Positions 8,657 to 17,046 of a stretch of 64,000 nt of DNA are shown here, piece after piece. Below the pieces are notes generated by a model that was not told where the DNA came from, made no database searches, and saw only the letters and a list, made by a program, of their open reading frames with translations. Where the stretch lies: assembly GCF_016863635.1 (NCBI RefSeq), contig NZ_BOPG01000075.1, positions 1-64,000 of the forward strand, in the 5' to 3' direction. Numbering within the stretch: the first letter of the stretch is position 1; each line of letters starts with the position of its first letter. Source of the stretch: Virgisporangium aurantiacum (GTDB taxonomy: Bacteria; Actinomycetota; Actinomycetes; Mycobacteriales; Micromonosporaceae). The position numbers and the translations under genes were made by a program.

Positions 8657-8910
8657 CAAGCGGAGTTCAGATTCCAGCCGACCTGCTGGCCGATGTCATC
8701 GACGGGTTCGAACGCATCGGCTGCCAGTTCGAGTTCTGCAACGGCCCGACGCTGGAGCCCGAAGACATGATCACCTGCTTCCGCTGCCACACCCTGGCCA
8801 GGCTCCGGGTGCTCGTCGGTGCCGCACCACGGTTGCCGGACGAGGGCACCTGGGAGCAGCGCTACACCGACCACATGGCCCGCTACATGGCGAAGGCGAC
8901 CGGGCGATGA
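8653..8910 (+). CDS. Hypothetical small protein with Cys pairs (85 aa)
   Basis: ATG at 8653 overlaps the preceding TGA. It contains GCQFEFCNGPTLEPEDMITCFRCH, with four cysteines that could bind one zinc. It is the middle gene of a three-gene overlapping run (8249, 8653, 8907). Function unknown. Confidence 0.7.
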   Translation: MTSGVQIPADLLADVIDGFERIGCQFEFCNGPTLEPEDMITCFRCHTLARLRVLVGAAPRLPDEGTWEQRYTDHMARYMAKATGR

Positions 8911-9161
8911 CCGCCGGGGAGTTCACCGTCGCGGACGGCCTGCTGTGGCTCGGCATCACCCCGGACATCTACGAAAAGTCCTGGGAGATCCTCCAGGGCC
9001 GGCACGGCAACCCCCTCATGTCCGCACTCCTCGACGCCAGAAAGGCGCAGGGCACCGACACCACGCCCGAGCAGGTGCTGGCCCGGCACGGCATCGATCC
9101 GACCGACCCGCTCGCCGCCGTCCGAACGTATGACCGACACGCAGCGAGGTTCGACTCATAA
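8907..9161 (+). CDS. Hypothetical small protein (84 aa)
   Basis: ATG at 8907 overlaps the stop of the 8653 gene (ATGA). It begins MTAGEFTVADGLLWLGITPD and has a C-terminal EQVLARHGIDPTDPLAAVRT helix pair. No family recognised; codon use fits a real gene. Confidence 0.7.
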   Translation: MTAGEFTVADGLLWLGITPDIYEKSWEILQGRHGNPLMSALLDARKAQGTDTTPEQVLARHGIDPTDPLAAVRTYDRHAARFDS

Positions 9162-9196
9162 CCAACGGCGATACCACGGGCGAGGCGCCGCGTCTG

Positions 9197-9427
9197 GTGG
9201 ACGCGCGCACGCTCTCTCCCGAAGACAAGCGCCGACTGTCGTGGGCTTTCGCCGCCGACCGTCGTGGGCCGCGGTCGCCCGGCGCCTGCGCAGCACGGGG
9301 ACGCCGCCGAAAGACGAGCGGCGAAGCCAGCCTCACCGGTGGCGTGTGGTTCGCCCACGTCGCGGCTGGCGACATCGCCGAGGCCGAGCAGGTGGCCACG
9401 ACCGACGCGATCGAGAACAGCGTCTGA
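9197..9427 (+). CDS. Hypothetical small protein (76 aa, start uncertain)
   Basis: The frame has strong GC3 from 9158 to the stop at 9427. The first usable start is GTG at 9197 (MDARTLSPEDKRRLSWAFAA); an ATA at 9158 overlapping the previous stop would fit the operon better if the base were a G. No family recognised. Confidence 0.5.
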   Translation: MDARTLSPEDKRRLSWAFAADRRGPRSPGACAARGRRRKTSGEASLTGGVWFAHVAAGDIAEAEQVATTDAIENSV

Positions 9428-9438
9428 CCCCGTCTCGA

Positions 9439-9459
9439 CGGCCCGCCGACGACGGGCCG
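9439..9459 (+). terminator. 7-bp hairpin after the 9197 gene
   Basis: CGGCCCG (9439-9445) and CGGGCCG (9453-9459) pair with a 7-nt loop, 12 nt after the stop codon; it probably ends the 8249-9427 transcript. Confidence 0.4.
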
Positions 9460-9573
9460 AGCACCAACTACCCCGATTTCGTGAGCCCGCCCGGAACCGG
9501 CCGCATCCGCCCCGGGACGGGGTCGTGTGCGCGCCGGCTCGCGGGTGAGCGTCTACCGCGCAAGGAGAGCCCG

Positions 9574-10701
9574 ATGGCTTCCACCGACCGACCCACCATC
9601 CACATCCACAGCACCGAGGACCTGCTCGCCCTGATCCCGTTCATCCTGGGCTTCCAACCCGACACCAGCCTCGTCCTGGTCGCCATGGACCCCGCGGACC
9701 GTGGCGGCGTCCCGTTCACCGCACGAATGACCCTGCCCACCACGCCGGAGTCCGCCTCGGCGTTGCCCGCCGCACTGGACGTGGTCACCGCGCAACTCAC
9801 GCCCCTGCACGGGATCAGCGTCGCGCTCGTCGGCTACGGCCCCGCCGACCCGGTCCAGAAGGCGGTCGCCGCGGCCACCGACGCCATGCAGCAGGCGGGC
9901 ATCTCGATCCGAGAGACGCTGCGGGTGGCCGACGGCCGGTTCTGGCGCCTCGACGGCACCGAGCCTGCCTCCGAGCCGGTCGACGGGACCTCGTTCGACC
10001 CGACCGAAAGCCCCGTCACCGCCACCGCCGTGTACGCCGGACTGGTCGCGCTACCCGGCCGCGACGCCCTCGCCGACACCCTGGCCCCGGTCACCGGCCC
10101 CGCCCGCGACCGGATGGTCGCCGCCACCGCCATGGCCTGTGAGTTCTTTCTGGCAGTCCTGGAGGCCGCCCGCCCGGGCACCGGCGAATCCAACGGCGGC
10201 GAGTCCAACAGCGGCGAGTCCAACAGCGACACAGCCAGCGACACAGCCAGTGACACAGCCAGTGACACAGTGAGCGACCTGGACGCGGCGCTGCACACCC
10301 CGATCGGAGTCGCGCTGCAACAGGTGGCGCGCACCTACCTCAGCCAGGCGCAGGACAGCTACCGGGCCGGGCAGTCGGTCGGCGACGACCAGGCCGCCGC
10401 CCTCACCGTGCTGCTGGAACTGCCGTCGCTGCGGGACTTCGCCGCCCGGCGCACCAGCGGCGAGGAATGGCAGATCCAGATGTGGACCGACCTGGTCCGC
10501 CGGGCCCAACCGCCGTTCACCGTCGGGCCGGCCACCATGCTCGCCCTGAGCGCCCTGCAGACCGGCCGGGCAACGGTGGCCAGCATCGCCATCGACCGGG
10601 CGCTGGACGCCGACCCCGACAACCGGTTCGCCCAACTGCTCGCCCGTGCGATCGCCGCCGGCATCGACCCGGCCACCGTCCGCGCATTCGTGGCCAGGTA
10701 G
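9574..10701 (+). CDS. DUF4192 domain protein (375 aa)
   Basis: ATG at 9574 follows CAAGGAGAG. The opening STEDLLALIPFILGFQPDTS followed by LVLVAMD is the signature of DUF4192, an actinobacterial family of unknown function; the rest (LVGYGPADPVQKAVAAATDA and the C-terminal YRAGQSVGDDQAAALTVLL region) also fits. A low-complexity insert of GESN and DTAS repeats splits the domain near residues 205-235. The family is common on chromosomes and elements alike; its function here is not known. Confidence 0.85.
   Translation: MASTDRPTIHIHSTEDLLALIPFILGFQPDTSLVLVAMDPADRGGVPFTARMTLPTTPESASALPAALDVVTAQLTPLHGISVALVGYGPADPVQKAVAAATDAMQQAGISIRETLRVADGRFWRLDGTEPASEPVDGTSFDPTESPVTATAVYAGLVALPGRDALADTLAPVTGPARDRMVAATAMACEFFLAVLEAARPGTGESNGGESNSGESNSDTASDTASDTASDTVSDLDAALHTPIGVALQQVARTYLSQAQDSYRAGQSVGDDQAAALTVLLELPSLRDFAARRTSGEEWQIQMWTDLVRRAQPPFTVGPATMLALSALQTGRATVASIAIDRALDADPDNRFAQLLARAIAAGIDPATVRAFVAR
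10180..10275 (+). repeat. Short in-frame tandem repeats inside the DUF4192 gene
   Basis: About three copies of a 15-bp GGCGARTCCAACRGC unit are followed by about four copies of a 12-bp GACACAGCCAGY unit. Both are multiples of three, so copy-number change would alter linker length without a frameshift. Confidence 0.65.
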
Positions 10702-10747
10702 CCCGAGCCCCGACGCCGCCCCTGGGTGCGCCGCCGCGGCTGGCCGG

Positions 10748-11125
10748 CTACCAGTGGTGCCGGCCCGCTTCCGGGTCGAACGGCAGTTCGCCGCAGCCCG
10801 GACCCAGCGGCGGCCGGTGCCCGCCTGCACCGCAGAAGCAGTCGGTCACGAAGTGCCCCACGCCGCACAGACACGGCCTCGCGCGGGCGCGGCCCGCCGT
10901 CAGCTCGTGCCCTCTCGGGCAGTGCCGCGGCGGGTCCGGGTCATCCCATTCGCGGTGCAGCCAGTACCGGTAGTCGCGGATGCGTGGATCGCGCCGCGTG
11001 CCCAGCACCACCCGGCGCAGCTGCGCCGCCCGGGTGACGTCGAGCACCTGCTCCGGCACGCCGGTCGGCGAGTACTGGCCGGACTGCCAGGTCAGCGTCA
11101 CCCGCCACCAGCACACCCACGCCAT
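10748..11125 (-). CDS. Hypothetical protein with Cys/His-rich zinc-binding C-terminus (125 aa or longer)
   Basis: This is the only - strand gene among the first 21 kb of + strand genes. GC3 is strong. After MAWVCWWRVTLTWQSGQYSP comes a segment CPRGHEL...PCLCGVGH...DCFCGAGGH, with at least six Cys and several His spaced for zinc binding. The ATG at 11125 was chosen because the longer GTG start at 11233 would run through the hairpin at 11227-11249; coding bias does extend upstream, so the longer form (161 aa) remains possible. No family recognised. Confidence 0.65.
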   Translation of the reverse strand: MAWVCWWRVTLTWQSGQYSPTGVPEQVLDVTRAAQLRRVVLGTRRDPRIRDYRYWLHREWDDPDPPRHCPRGHELTAGRARARPCLCGVGHFVTDCFCGAGGHRPPLGPGCGELPFDPEAGRHHW

Positions 11126-11226
11126 CCCGCCACCGTAGTCGAACAACTGTACGACCCGCAGGGGTGTCCGGCAGTCGCCCGTCGGCCAGCAGCCGCGGCG
11201 GCCGTCCCGGGCTTCACCGATCAGTG

Positions 11227-11249
11227 ACGCCACCCTGCGCGGGTGGCGT
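11227..11249 (+). promoter_or_regulatory. 9-bp perfect hairpin upstream of the 11277 gene
   Basis: ACGCCACCC (11227-11235) and GGGTGGCGT (11241-11249) pair with a 5-nt loop, followed by ATCCCTTTTCC. It ends 27 nt before the GTG start and resembles an intrinsic terminator in the leader. Confidence 0.5.
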
Positions 11250-11276
11250 ATCCCTTTTCCCGCAAGGAGTTGCACC

Positions 11277-11519
11277 GTGAACACACATGCAAGGTCCCGG
11301 GCCGCAGAGGTCCGCCCGATCGCCGAGCACGCGCTCGCCCGCGCCGAGCGCCGGCTGACCGCCGCCGACCGGCGTGCCGGCGAGCCGCGGCGCCCGGCGT
11401 TGGCCGCGCAGACCACCAGCGCCGGTGACGTCCGCGTTCACCCTGACACGCACCGCCGACGTGCCGTCTGTGCGTACCCGTGGCCGTGGCCGACCGTCGA
11501 GACCGCCGCGGTGGTCTGA
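11277..11519 (+). CDS. Hypothetical small basic protein (80 aa)
   Basis: GTG at 11277 follows CAAGGAG at 11263-11269. It has a helical Arg/Ala-rich first half (EVRPIAEHALARAERRLTAA) and a Trp/Pro-rich tail. Its TGA ends one base before the ATG of the methylase-like gene, so they are coupled. No family recognised. Confidence 0.55.
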   Translation: MNTHARSRAAEVRPIAEHALARAERRLTAADRRAGEPRRPALAAQTTSAGDVRVHPDTHRRRAVCAYPWPWPTVETAAVV

Positions 11520-11520
11520 G

Positions 11521-12672
11521 ATGGCCAAGCGTTCCACCGGCAAGGGTTCCACCGGCAAGGGCGGGCCGGTCTCGCCGAACCCCGCCGACCGGCCGGCGTT
11601 TCGCCGCGATATGCAGCGCCTGGTCGACCATCTCGCCGGCACCATCACCTACCACAGCGACGACAGCCCGCGTCCCACTGGATCCGGCGAGCTGGAGCAC
11701 CGGCAGGCGATCGCTGCCGCCTGGGTGTACCTGTCCAGTGTCGCGGTGTGGGCCGAGGACCACGGCCTGGTCATGCCGCTGCTGCGGACCAATCCGCGCG
11801 GTATCGTCCGCAACCGGGCCAGCAGCCTGCTGTGGCTGGGCCGGGCCTTCCAGCAACTGACCGTGCACCCGGCCACCCAGTGGCTGCTGCATCCCGGCTA
11901 CAACCCGTTGCTGTGGGCTGGCACCCCGGGTCCAGGTGCGGCCAGCGACCTGATCGACTGGTGGGCCACCCAGGCACCCAGCCTCGCCTATCCGGCCAGC
12001 CGCGGGTATCCGGCCTCGATCACCGGTTGGCCGATCGGGGACCTGCTGCAGCTGCTGTCGGTGCAGCGACGTCAAGGCCATGCGCTGGTCCAGACCCCGC
12101 ACTTCGTCGTCGATTTCATCCTCGACCTGACCTTGGTCCGGGCCGCCGGCACCTTCCGCGACGAGAGGCCGCTGCGGCTGATCGACCCGGCCGGCGGTAC
12201 CGGAAACTTCCTCATCCGCGCGGTGGACTACCTGTGGCAGTGGTACACCACCGGCCGCGTCACCACGCGGCAGGTTCGCAGCCGCCCACCGGTCACCGGC
12301 GGCACCATCTACCCGGCACAGGCGGCGATCCGGCGCATCCTCGCCGGCGTCGACGGTGTCGACATCGACCCGCTGACCGCAGCGGTGGCCCGTCTACGCA
12401 TGACTGTCTACATCGGACACCTCATGGCGCAGGCCGGGCTCATCCGGCAACCGCTGCGGCTGGCCGACATCCCCGCCTGGGTCACCCCACGCATCGCCGT
12501 CGGCGACTCCCTGCTGATCGGCACCGGCACCACCCGGTCCGAGTACGGCCGGCTCCACCCGCACTTGGTCGACCTGCCCGGCGCGGCGTTCCCACTCGAC
12601 GACTTCGACTGGCCACCGGAACCCGACACCACCGGCGGCACCGAGCCGACCCCGGGCGCCGACGCCGCCTGA
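11521..12672 (+). CDS. N6-adenine methylase-like protein lacking the NPPY motif (383 aa)
   Basis: ATG at 11521. An N-terminal helical region (about residues 20-180) leads to HFVVDFILDLTL, then motif I LIDPAGGTGNFLIRAVDYL (DPACGSGxFL type) and a second SAM-pocket strand GVDIDPLTAAVARLRM. These are features of gamma-type N6-adenine methylases as in PglX or type IIG enzymes. After GDSLLIGTG the protein ends within about 60 residues, with no NPPY or DPPY catalytic motif and no specificity domain. It may bind SAM without methylating, or be a shortened regulatory relative. The upstream in-frame extension belongs to another frame of the 11277 gene. Confidence 0.75.
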   Translation: MAKRSTGKGSTGKGGPVSPNPADRPAFRRDMQRLVDHLAGTITYHSDDSPRPTGSGELEHRQAIAAAWVYLSSVAVWAEDHGLVMPLLRTNPRGIVRNRASSLLWLGRAFQQLTVHPATQWLLHPGYNPLLWAGTPGPGAASDLIDWWATQAPSLAYPASRGYPASITGWPIGDLLQLLSVQRRQGHALVQTPHFVVDFILDLTLVRAAGTFRDERPLRLIDPAGGTGNFLIRAVDYLWQWYTTGRVTTRQVRSRPPVTGGTIYPAQAAIRRILAGVDGVDIDPLTAAVARLRMTVYIGHLMAQAGLIRQPLRLADIPAWVTPRIAVGDSLLIGTGTTRSEYGRLHPHLVDLPGAAFPLDDFDWPPEPDTTGGTEPTPGADAA

Positions 12673-12719
12673 CCACACCTCCCAGATGCCCCACACCACG
12701 CGGAAAGGAGCCGCCACAC

Positions 12720-13763
12720 ATGTCCATCGAGGACGCACTACGCACGATCCTGCACCAGGCGATCGCCGCGCATCCGGCACGCCTGGCCAGAACGCAGCCA
12801 ACCAGCAGCGAGGCCGAGCAGCACCGTGCGGACGGCGCGTACCGCGCCTACCTGCGGTGCATCGCGGCAATCCTCGCCGCCCACGACGAACCCGCGCCGG
12901 GGGCGCCCGCCGGCAGCACCACACCGGGGCCGGTGCTCGACGCGCTCGACGCGGTCCTCAGCCGCGCCGCCGCCGTCGACGTCCCTGACCTCGACGCGGC
13001 ACAGCGGGCGGTTCACGCTGTCGCCGCCACGCAGCCGGCGGCAGCACACCGGCCGGCGCCGCAACCCATGTCCGCGCCGATGTCCACGCCGACGCCCGCG
13101 CCGGTGTCGATGCAGGACCGGATCCTCGGCACCCTCACCGACATCGCGCAGCGCGGCGGCTGGCAGGTCAGCATCCAACCGCAGTACGCCAACACCGGCC
13201 GCGTCTACATCACCGCGGCCGGCACGTTCGCGGTGCAGGTCGAGCTGGCCTACCAGTTCGACACCGGCTCCTGGCAACACGGCGGCGACTGCGACTGCCC
13301 GCCGGCACGTCGCCTGGCGTACCTGCGGCGGCTCACCCCGCTGCTGCACCGCACCGAACTGCGGGTGATCCTGCCGCCCCCGCCCCCGCCCCCGCCCCCG
13401 CCCCCGGCCGCCGTCGGCGCCGAGACGCGGGCCGGTGAGACGACCAGCACGGTCGCCGCCCGGGTCGCTGCGGCCAGGGGCGAGGCCGTCGACCGGTGGG
13501 CCCGGTACGGCTTCGCCACCAACCACGACGCGGCCACCGGGGCGATGCGCAGCGACCTGGCCGGCCGGTGGACCGCCCAGCTCACCGCTGTGCGGGCACG
13601 CCCGGACGCGGCACGCCTGACATTCGACGACGCGGTCCAGGTCCTCGCCGTCGCGTGGACCCTCGCCGACCTGGCCGAACGGGCCGAACCCGACGAAGAC
13701 GACATCGCCGAGGCCGTCGGCCTGCACGGCATCCAGCTGCTCGACGGGCAGGCGCGGTCATGA
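12720..13763 (+). CDS. Hypothetical protein with polyproline hinge (347 aa)
   Basis: ATG at 12720 follows GGAAAGGAG. It has an acidic helical N-terminal domain, a Pro/Ala/Met-rich linker near residues 115-135, a beta-rich middle domain (DRILGTLTDIAQRGGWQVSI, YVYITAAGTFAVQVEL-like), and an uninterrupted run of about 11 prolines encoded near 13375-13405 before a last helical domain (DDAVQVLAVAWTLADLAERA). The modular look suggests a scaffold or DNA-processing accessory; no family recognised. Its stop overlaps the DprA-like gene. Confidence 0.75.
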   Translation: MSIEDALRTILHQAIAAHPARLARTQPTSSEAEQHRADGAYRAYLRCIAAILAAHDEPAPGAPAGSTTPGPVLDALDAVLSRAAAVDVPDLDAAQRAVHAVAATQPAAAHRPAPQPMSAPMSTPTPAPVSMQDRILGTLTDIAQRGGWQVSIQPQYANTGRVYITAAGTFAVQVELAYQFDTGSWQHGGDCDCPPARRLAYLRRLTPLLHRTELRVILPPPPPPPPPPPAAVGAETRAGETTSTVAARVAAARGEAVDRWARYGFATNHDAATGAMRSDLAGRWTAQLTAVRARPDAARLTFDDAVQVLAVAWTLADLAERAEPDEDDIAEAVGLHGIQLLDGQARS

Positions 13764-14680
13764 ACCCTGACAACAACCCGGTCGACAACCCGGTCGACGA
13801 CGTGCGCGCCGCCCGGGTCGCCCTGGCCCGGCTGGCGCTGTCCGGCGATGCGGGCGTGGATCTGGACCGGCTCGTCGCTGAGCACGGCCCCGTCGGCGCC
13901 CTCGCCCAGCTGTGCGGACACTCCCGACCGGGGCACTGCGACGTCGGCTCGCTGCGACGCGCCGCCGTGCGCGAGGCGGCCTCGGCCGAGGCGCGGGTGG
14001 TCATCCCCGAAGACGCGCAGTGGCCGTCCGCGTTGGCCGACCATACCGGCACGCCAACCCCACACCCGTCGGGTGCGCCGCTGTGCCTGTGGGTGCGCGG
14101 CGAGCCTGCGCTGTCCACGGCGGTGCACCGCGCGGTCGCGGTGGTCGGCTCGCGGGCCGCCACCGAATACGGCGTGTACGTCGCCGGGCAGCTCGGTCAC
14201 GACCTGACGGTCGCGGGGTGGACCGTCGCGGTCACCAGCGGGTACGGCGTGGCCGCTGCTGCCCTGCGCGGTGCGCTCGCCGCCGGCGGCACTCCCGTGG
14301 CGGTCCTGCCCGCCGGCATCGACCGGCTCTACCCGTCCGGCAACGCCAACCTGCTCGACCAGGTGGCCGCGCACGGGCTGCTGGTCAGCCCATGGCCGCC
14401 CGGCACCCACCCCACCCGTGACCGTTTCGCCGCCACCGGGCGGCTGCTGGCCACCCTGGCCGCCGGCACGGTGCTGGTGGAAGCCGCCCCGCGCAGCGGC
14501 GCGCTCGGCGTGCTGGCCTACACCATCACGCTGGGCCGCCCGGCGATGGTGGTCCCCGGCCCGGTCACGTCCGCGGTGTCCGCCGGCGCCCATCTGGCAC
14601 TGCGTGAGCATCGGCAGGCACGACTCGTCCGCGACGCCGCGGACGTGCTCGCCGAGTTGGCCCAGGCAGCCGCCGAGTAG
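13760..14680 (+). CDS. DprA/Smf-like Rossmann protein (306 aa)
   Basis: ATG at 13760 overlaps the previous stop. Residues 125-300 follow the DprA pattern: AVAVVGSRAATEYGVYVAGQ, a weakened GxAxxxH region (TSGYGVAAAALRGALAAGG), VAVLPAGIDRLYPSGNANL, then ATGRLLATLAAGTVLVEAAP and VVPGPVTSAVSAG. DprA binds single-stranded DNA and loads RecA in transformation; plasmid-borne relatives are thought to handle incoming DNA strands. The N-terminal 110 residues are less conserved. Its location next to a sliding-clamp paralogue supports a DNA-processing role. Confidence 0.85.
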   Translation: MNPDNNPVDNPVDDVRAARVALARLALSGDAGVDLDRLVAEHGPVGALAQLCGHSRPGHCDVGSLRRAAVREAASAEARVVIPEDAQWPSALADHTGTPTPHPSGAPLCLWVRGEPALSTAVHRAVAVVGSRAATEYGVYVAGQLGHDLTVAGWTVAVTSGYGVAAAALRGALAAGGTPVAVLPAGIDRLYPSGNANLLDQVAAHGLLVSPWPPGTHPTRDRFAATGRLLATLAAGTVLVEAAPRSGALGVLAYTITLGRPAMVVPGPVTSAVSAGAHLALREHRQARLVRDAADVLAELAQAAAE

Positions 14681-14741
14681 CGGCCCGCGCTACCGAACAC
14701 CCACGCCGGCCGACCCTGGCCGCGCGCCGACCCATCCCCGT

Positions 14742-14787
14742 TCGCGGGCGGCGGCGCCGGGCGGGCGCCAGGTGCCGCCGCCCGCGA
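14742..14787 (+). promoter_or_regulatory. 14-bp perfect hairpin upstream of the clamp-like gene
   Basis: TCGCGGGCGGCGGC (14742-14755) and GCCGCCGCCCGCGA (14774-14787) are perfectly complementary around an 18-nt loop, ending 29 nt before the ATG at 14817. Confidence 0.55.
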
Positions 14788-14816
14788 CCAACCCTTCACT
14801 CATTAGGAGCACCTCG

Positions 14817-16004
14817 ATGAAGGCTGAGGTCGCGTACACGCCGCTGCTGGCCGCGGCGCGGGCGCTCAAGCCCTACAGCACACCCGCCAACACGCTGCCG
14901 CGCTGGCGCGCCAGCAGCCGACTGCTGCACCTGCACGCCGACGGTCACACCGTCACCATGACCGCCAGCACCGGCGACGAGACCGCCACCGTGGCGCTGC
15001 CCGGCGCGGTCCCCGACAGTAGCCACGACGGCGGCTGCGCCCTGCCACCCGAAGCATTGATCAACGCGTTGGCGGTCATCAAGCCGGCCGGCAGGGCGGC
15101 TGCCCGGGCCACCGTCACCATGGACCACCACGCCGACCGGCTTCACCTGACCGTCGCAGACGGTCCGACCATCGACCTGGACACCGCGACCCCACCGGAG
15201 CCTGCGCCGGCAATCCCGGCTGCCGTCGGGCAACTGGTCACCGAGGGCGGGGTTGTTGGCTGGTGCGACCTCGTCGCCGGGGCGGCCACCGCGGCCAGCC
15301 GCGAACCGGCCCGACGGGAGCTGGCCGTGGTGCGGCTGCACCGCGACTACCCGCGCACGGTGCTGGTGGTGGAGGCCACCGATACCCGCCGCGTGCACCG
15401 CGGCATCTGGCGCGGCCCGGGCAGTGATCTGGGAAGAGACCTGGGAACTGAGCCGATGGATGTGCGGATCCCGGTGGAGGCGGCCGTCCGGGCGGTGCGG
15501 CTGCTGCGCGCGCTCGACCCGACCGGACACCTCCGTGTCCGCGCCGACGACCGGCTGGTGACTTGGCGCACCGATCGGGTACACGTGTCCGCCCGCATCG
15601 GCGGCGGGCAGTTCCCGGACCTGGAGAAGCTACGCGAAGACGTGCTCGACGACGCCACCACGCGGTTCACCGTCGAGCGCACCGCCCTGCTGTCCGTGCT
15701 GGACACCGCGCACCGGCTCACCGCACCGGCCCGGCAGCCGCGGATCCGCCTCGAACGCCCCGACCCCGGGGTCCTGGACGTGGTGGTCCTCAGCCCGGCG
15801 GGCACCGCTGTGTACACCGGGCAGCTGCCCGTCACCGCCGCGTCCGGCCCGACGTATCACATGCTGCTCAATCCGGTGTTCGTCCGCGACGCGGTCGGGT
15901 TCCTCGACGGCGACACCGTCACCGTGCACAGCAGCCCCGACTGGTTGCCGACCTACCTGGCCGGTGCCCGCCGGCACGCCATCGTCATGCGGGTCCGCGG
16001 CTGA
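14817..16004 (+). CDS. DNA polymerase III beta-subunit (sliding clamp)-like protein (395 aa)
   Basis: ATG at 14817 follows TTAGGAGC. Length and layout match DnaN: three repeated domains, with LPPEALINALAVIKPAGRAA closing domain 1, GQFPDLEKLREDVLDDA and FTVERTALLSVLDTAHRLTA at the start of domain 3, and a C-terminal LLNPVFVRDAVGFLDGDTV...AIVMRVRG that mirrors the clamp C-terminus. Chromosomal actinomycetes have one essential dnaN beside dnaA; this copy lies among element genes with no replication neighbours, so it is most likely an element-encoded clamp paralogue. It is divergent, and clamp function is inferred. Confidence 0.75.
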   Translation: MKAEVAYTPLLAAARALKPYSTPANTLPRWRASSRLLHLHADGHTVTMTASTGDETATVALPGAVPDSSHDGGCALPPEALINALAVIKPAGRAAARATVTMDHHADRLHLTVADGPTIDLDTATPPEPAPAIPAAVGQLVTEGGVVGWCDLVAGAATAASREPARRELAVVRLHRDYPRTVLVVEATDTRRVHRGIWRGPGSDLGRDLGTEPMDVRIPVEAAVRAVRLLRALDPTGHLRVRADDRLVTWRTDRVHVSARIGGGQFPDLEKLREDVLDDATTRFTVERTALLSVLDTAHRLTAPARQPRIRLERPDPGVLDVVVLSPAGTAVYTGQLPVTAASGPTYHMLLNPVFVRDAVGFLDGDTVTVHSSPDWLPTYLAGARRHAIVMRVRG

Positions 16005-16107
16005 CAACCGCCCCGGACCACCCAGGCGCTGGCGCGGGAACCGGCCGCTGCCCGCACGCGGCATCCCGCGGGTGGGCCGTCTCCGCCATTTGCACCGCCG
16101 TCATCGC

Positions 16108-16144
16108 GTCGCGTCGCGCCGCCGGTGTCGGCCGGCGACGCGAC
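16108..16144 (+). promoter_or_regulatory. 10-bp perfect hairpin upstream of the 16180 gene
   Basis: GTCGCGTCGC (16108-16117) and GCGACGCGAC (16135-16144) pair, with a further CCGG/CCGG pairing in the loop; it ends 35 nt before the ATG. Confidence 0.5.
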
Positions 16145-16179
16145 GTGTGCGGCATCCACACCAAGAACAGGAGCGCACC

Positions 16180-17046
16180 ATGCTGTACGAACTGCCCGAC
16201 GGCCCAGAAATCCACGTGGTCGGCCCCGACGACGAGGCGGTGTGGACCGCGCTGGGCGTCGCCGCCGGCGACCGGCGCGCTGTCATCATCGGCGCCCCGG
16301 CGGCGCCGGGACAGGCCACCGTCATCGTCGGCACCGTCGCCGACTTCGCCGCCTGGCTCGACCCGGTCACCGGCCGCATCCCCGCGGCGCAGCCCACGGG
16401 CGGCGTTGGTGACGAGCCCACCGTGGTCGGCGTGGACGCCGACCCGCCACCGGTGGCCGAGCTGGTCACGCTGCCGCACACCGGCATCCAGGTCCCGGAC
16501 CCGACCCTGCGGGTGTCCTCACTACGCCAGCTGCCCACACCGGACGGGGTCGCCTACACCGCCACCCTGCGGCAAGGCCGCACCCCGGTCGGGACCATCC
16601 ACAACGAAGGCAACGGCGGGGCCACCAACTACAGCCCTGTTGCCGGATCGCCGTTCGGGCCAAGGGAACTGGCCGCGTTCGTCGCCGCCAGCCGCACCGC
16701 CGACGGCCAGCCGATCAGCGACGAGAACCTCCTCGAAGACTGGGTCACCGAGTTCGAGCACGACAAGGAAGTCACCGCGGCGGTCCGGCTCGGCCGCAGC
16801 CCGCTGCGGCTGCGGTCCCCGCTCAGCGTCGTCGACACCTTCTACGACGAGCACTTCGACGACGTGTATTTCACCGCCCGGCACCTCACCGCGGCGAAGG
16901 TCAACACCGCGGCCGACCGCGCGGCCCTGACCGCCGAACTGCTGCGGATCCCCATCGAGGCGGGGCAGTGGTGGCAGCTGTGGACCGGACAACAGTGGGA
17001 AGATCTGACCCCGCCGCCCTCGCGCCAGCCCGGGTCGAGGCAGTGA
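16180..17046 (+). CDS. Hypothetical protein (288 aa)
   Basis: ATG at 16180 follows CAGGAGC. It begins MLYELPDGPEIHVVGPDDEA; the middle contains TLRQGRTPVGTIHNEGNGGATNY, resembling proteins annotated as hypothetical on actinomycete elements, and the C-terminal half is helical (VVDTFYDEHFDDVYFTARHL). Its stop overlaps the GTG of the winged-helix gene. Function unknown. Confidence 0.75.
   Translation: MLYELPDGPEIHVVGPDDEAVWTALGVAAGDRRAVIIGAPAAPGQATVIVGTVADFAAWLDPVTGRIPAAQPTGGVGDEPTVVGVDADPPPVAELVTLPHTGIQVPDPTLRVSSLRQLPTPDGVAYTATLRQGRTPVGTIHNEGNGGATNYSPVAGSPFGPRELAAFVAASRTADGQPISDENLLEDWVTEFEHDKEVTAAVRLGRSPLRLRSPLSVVDTFYDEHFDDVYFTARHLTAAKVNTAADRAALTAELLRIPIEAGQWWQLWTGQQWEDLTPPPSRQPGSRQ

Noticed and set aside
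6887-8659. 590-codon - strand frame
   Set aside because: Antisense to four supported + strand genes; composition typical of shadows.
10180-10275. CRISPR-like repeats
   Set aside because: Units are 12-15 bp, contiguous and in frame inside DUF4192; no spacers.
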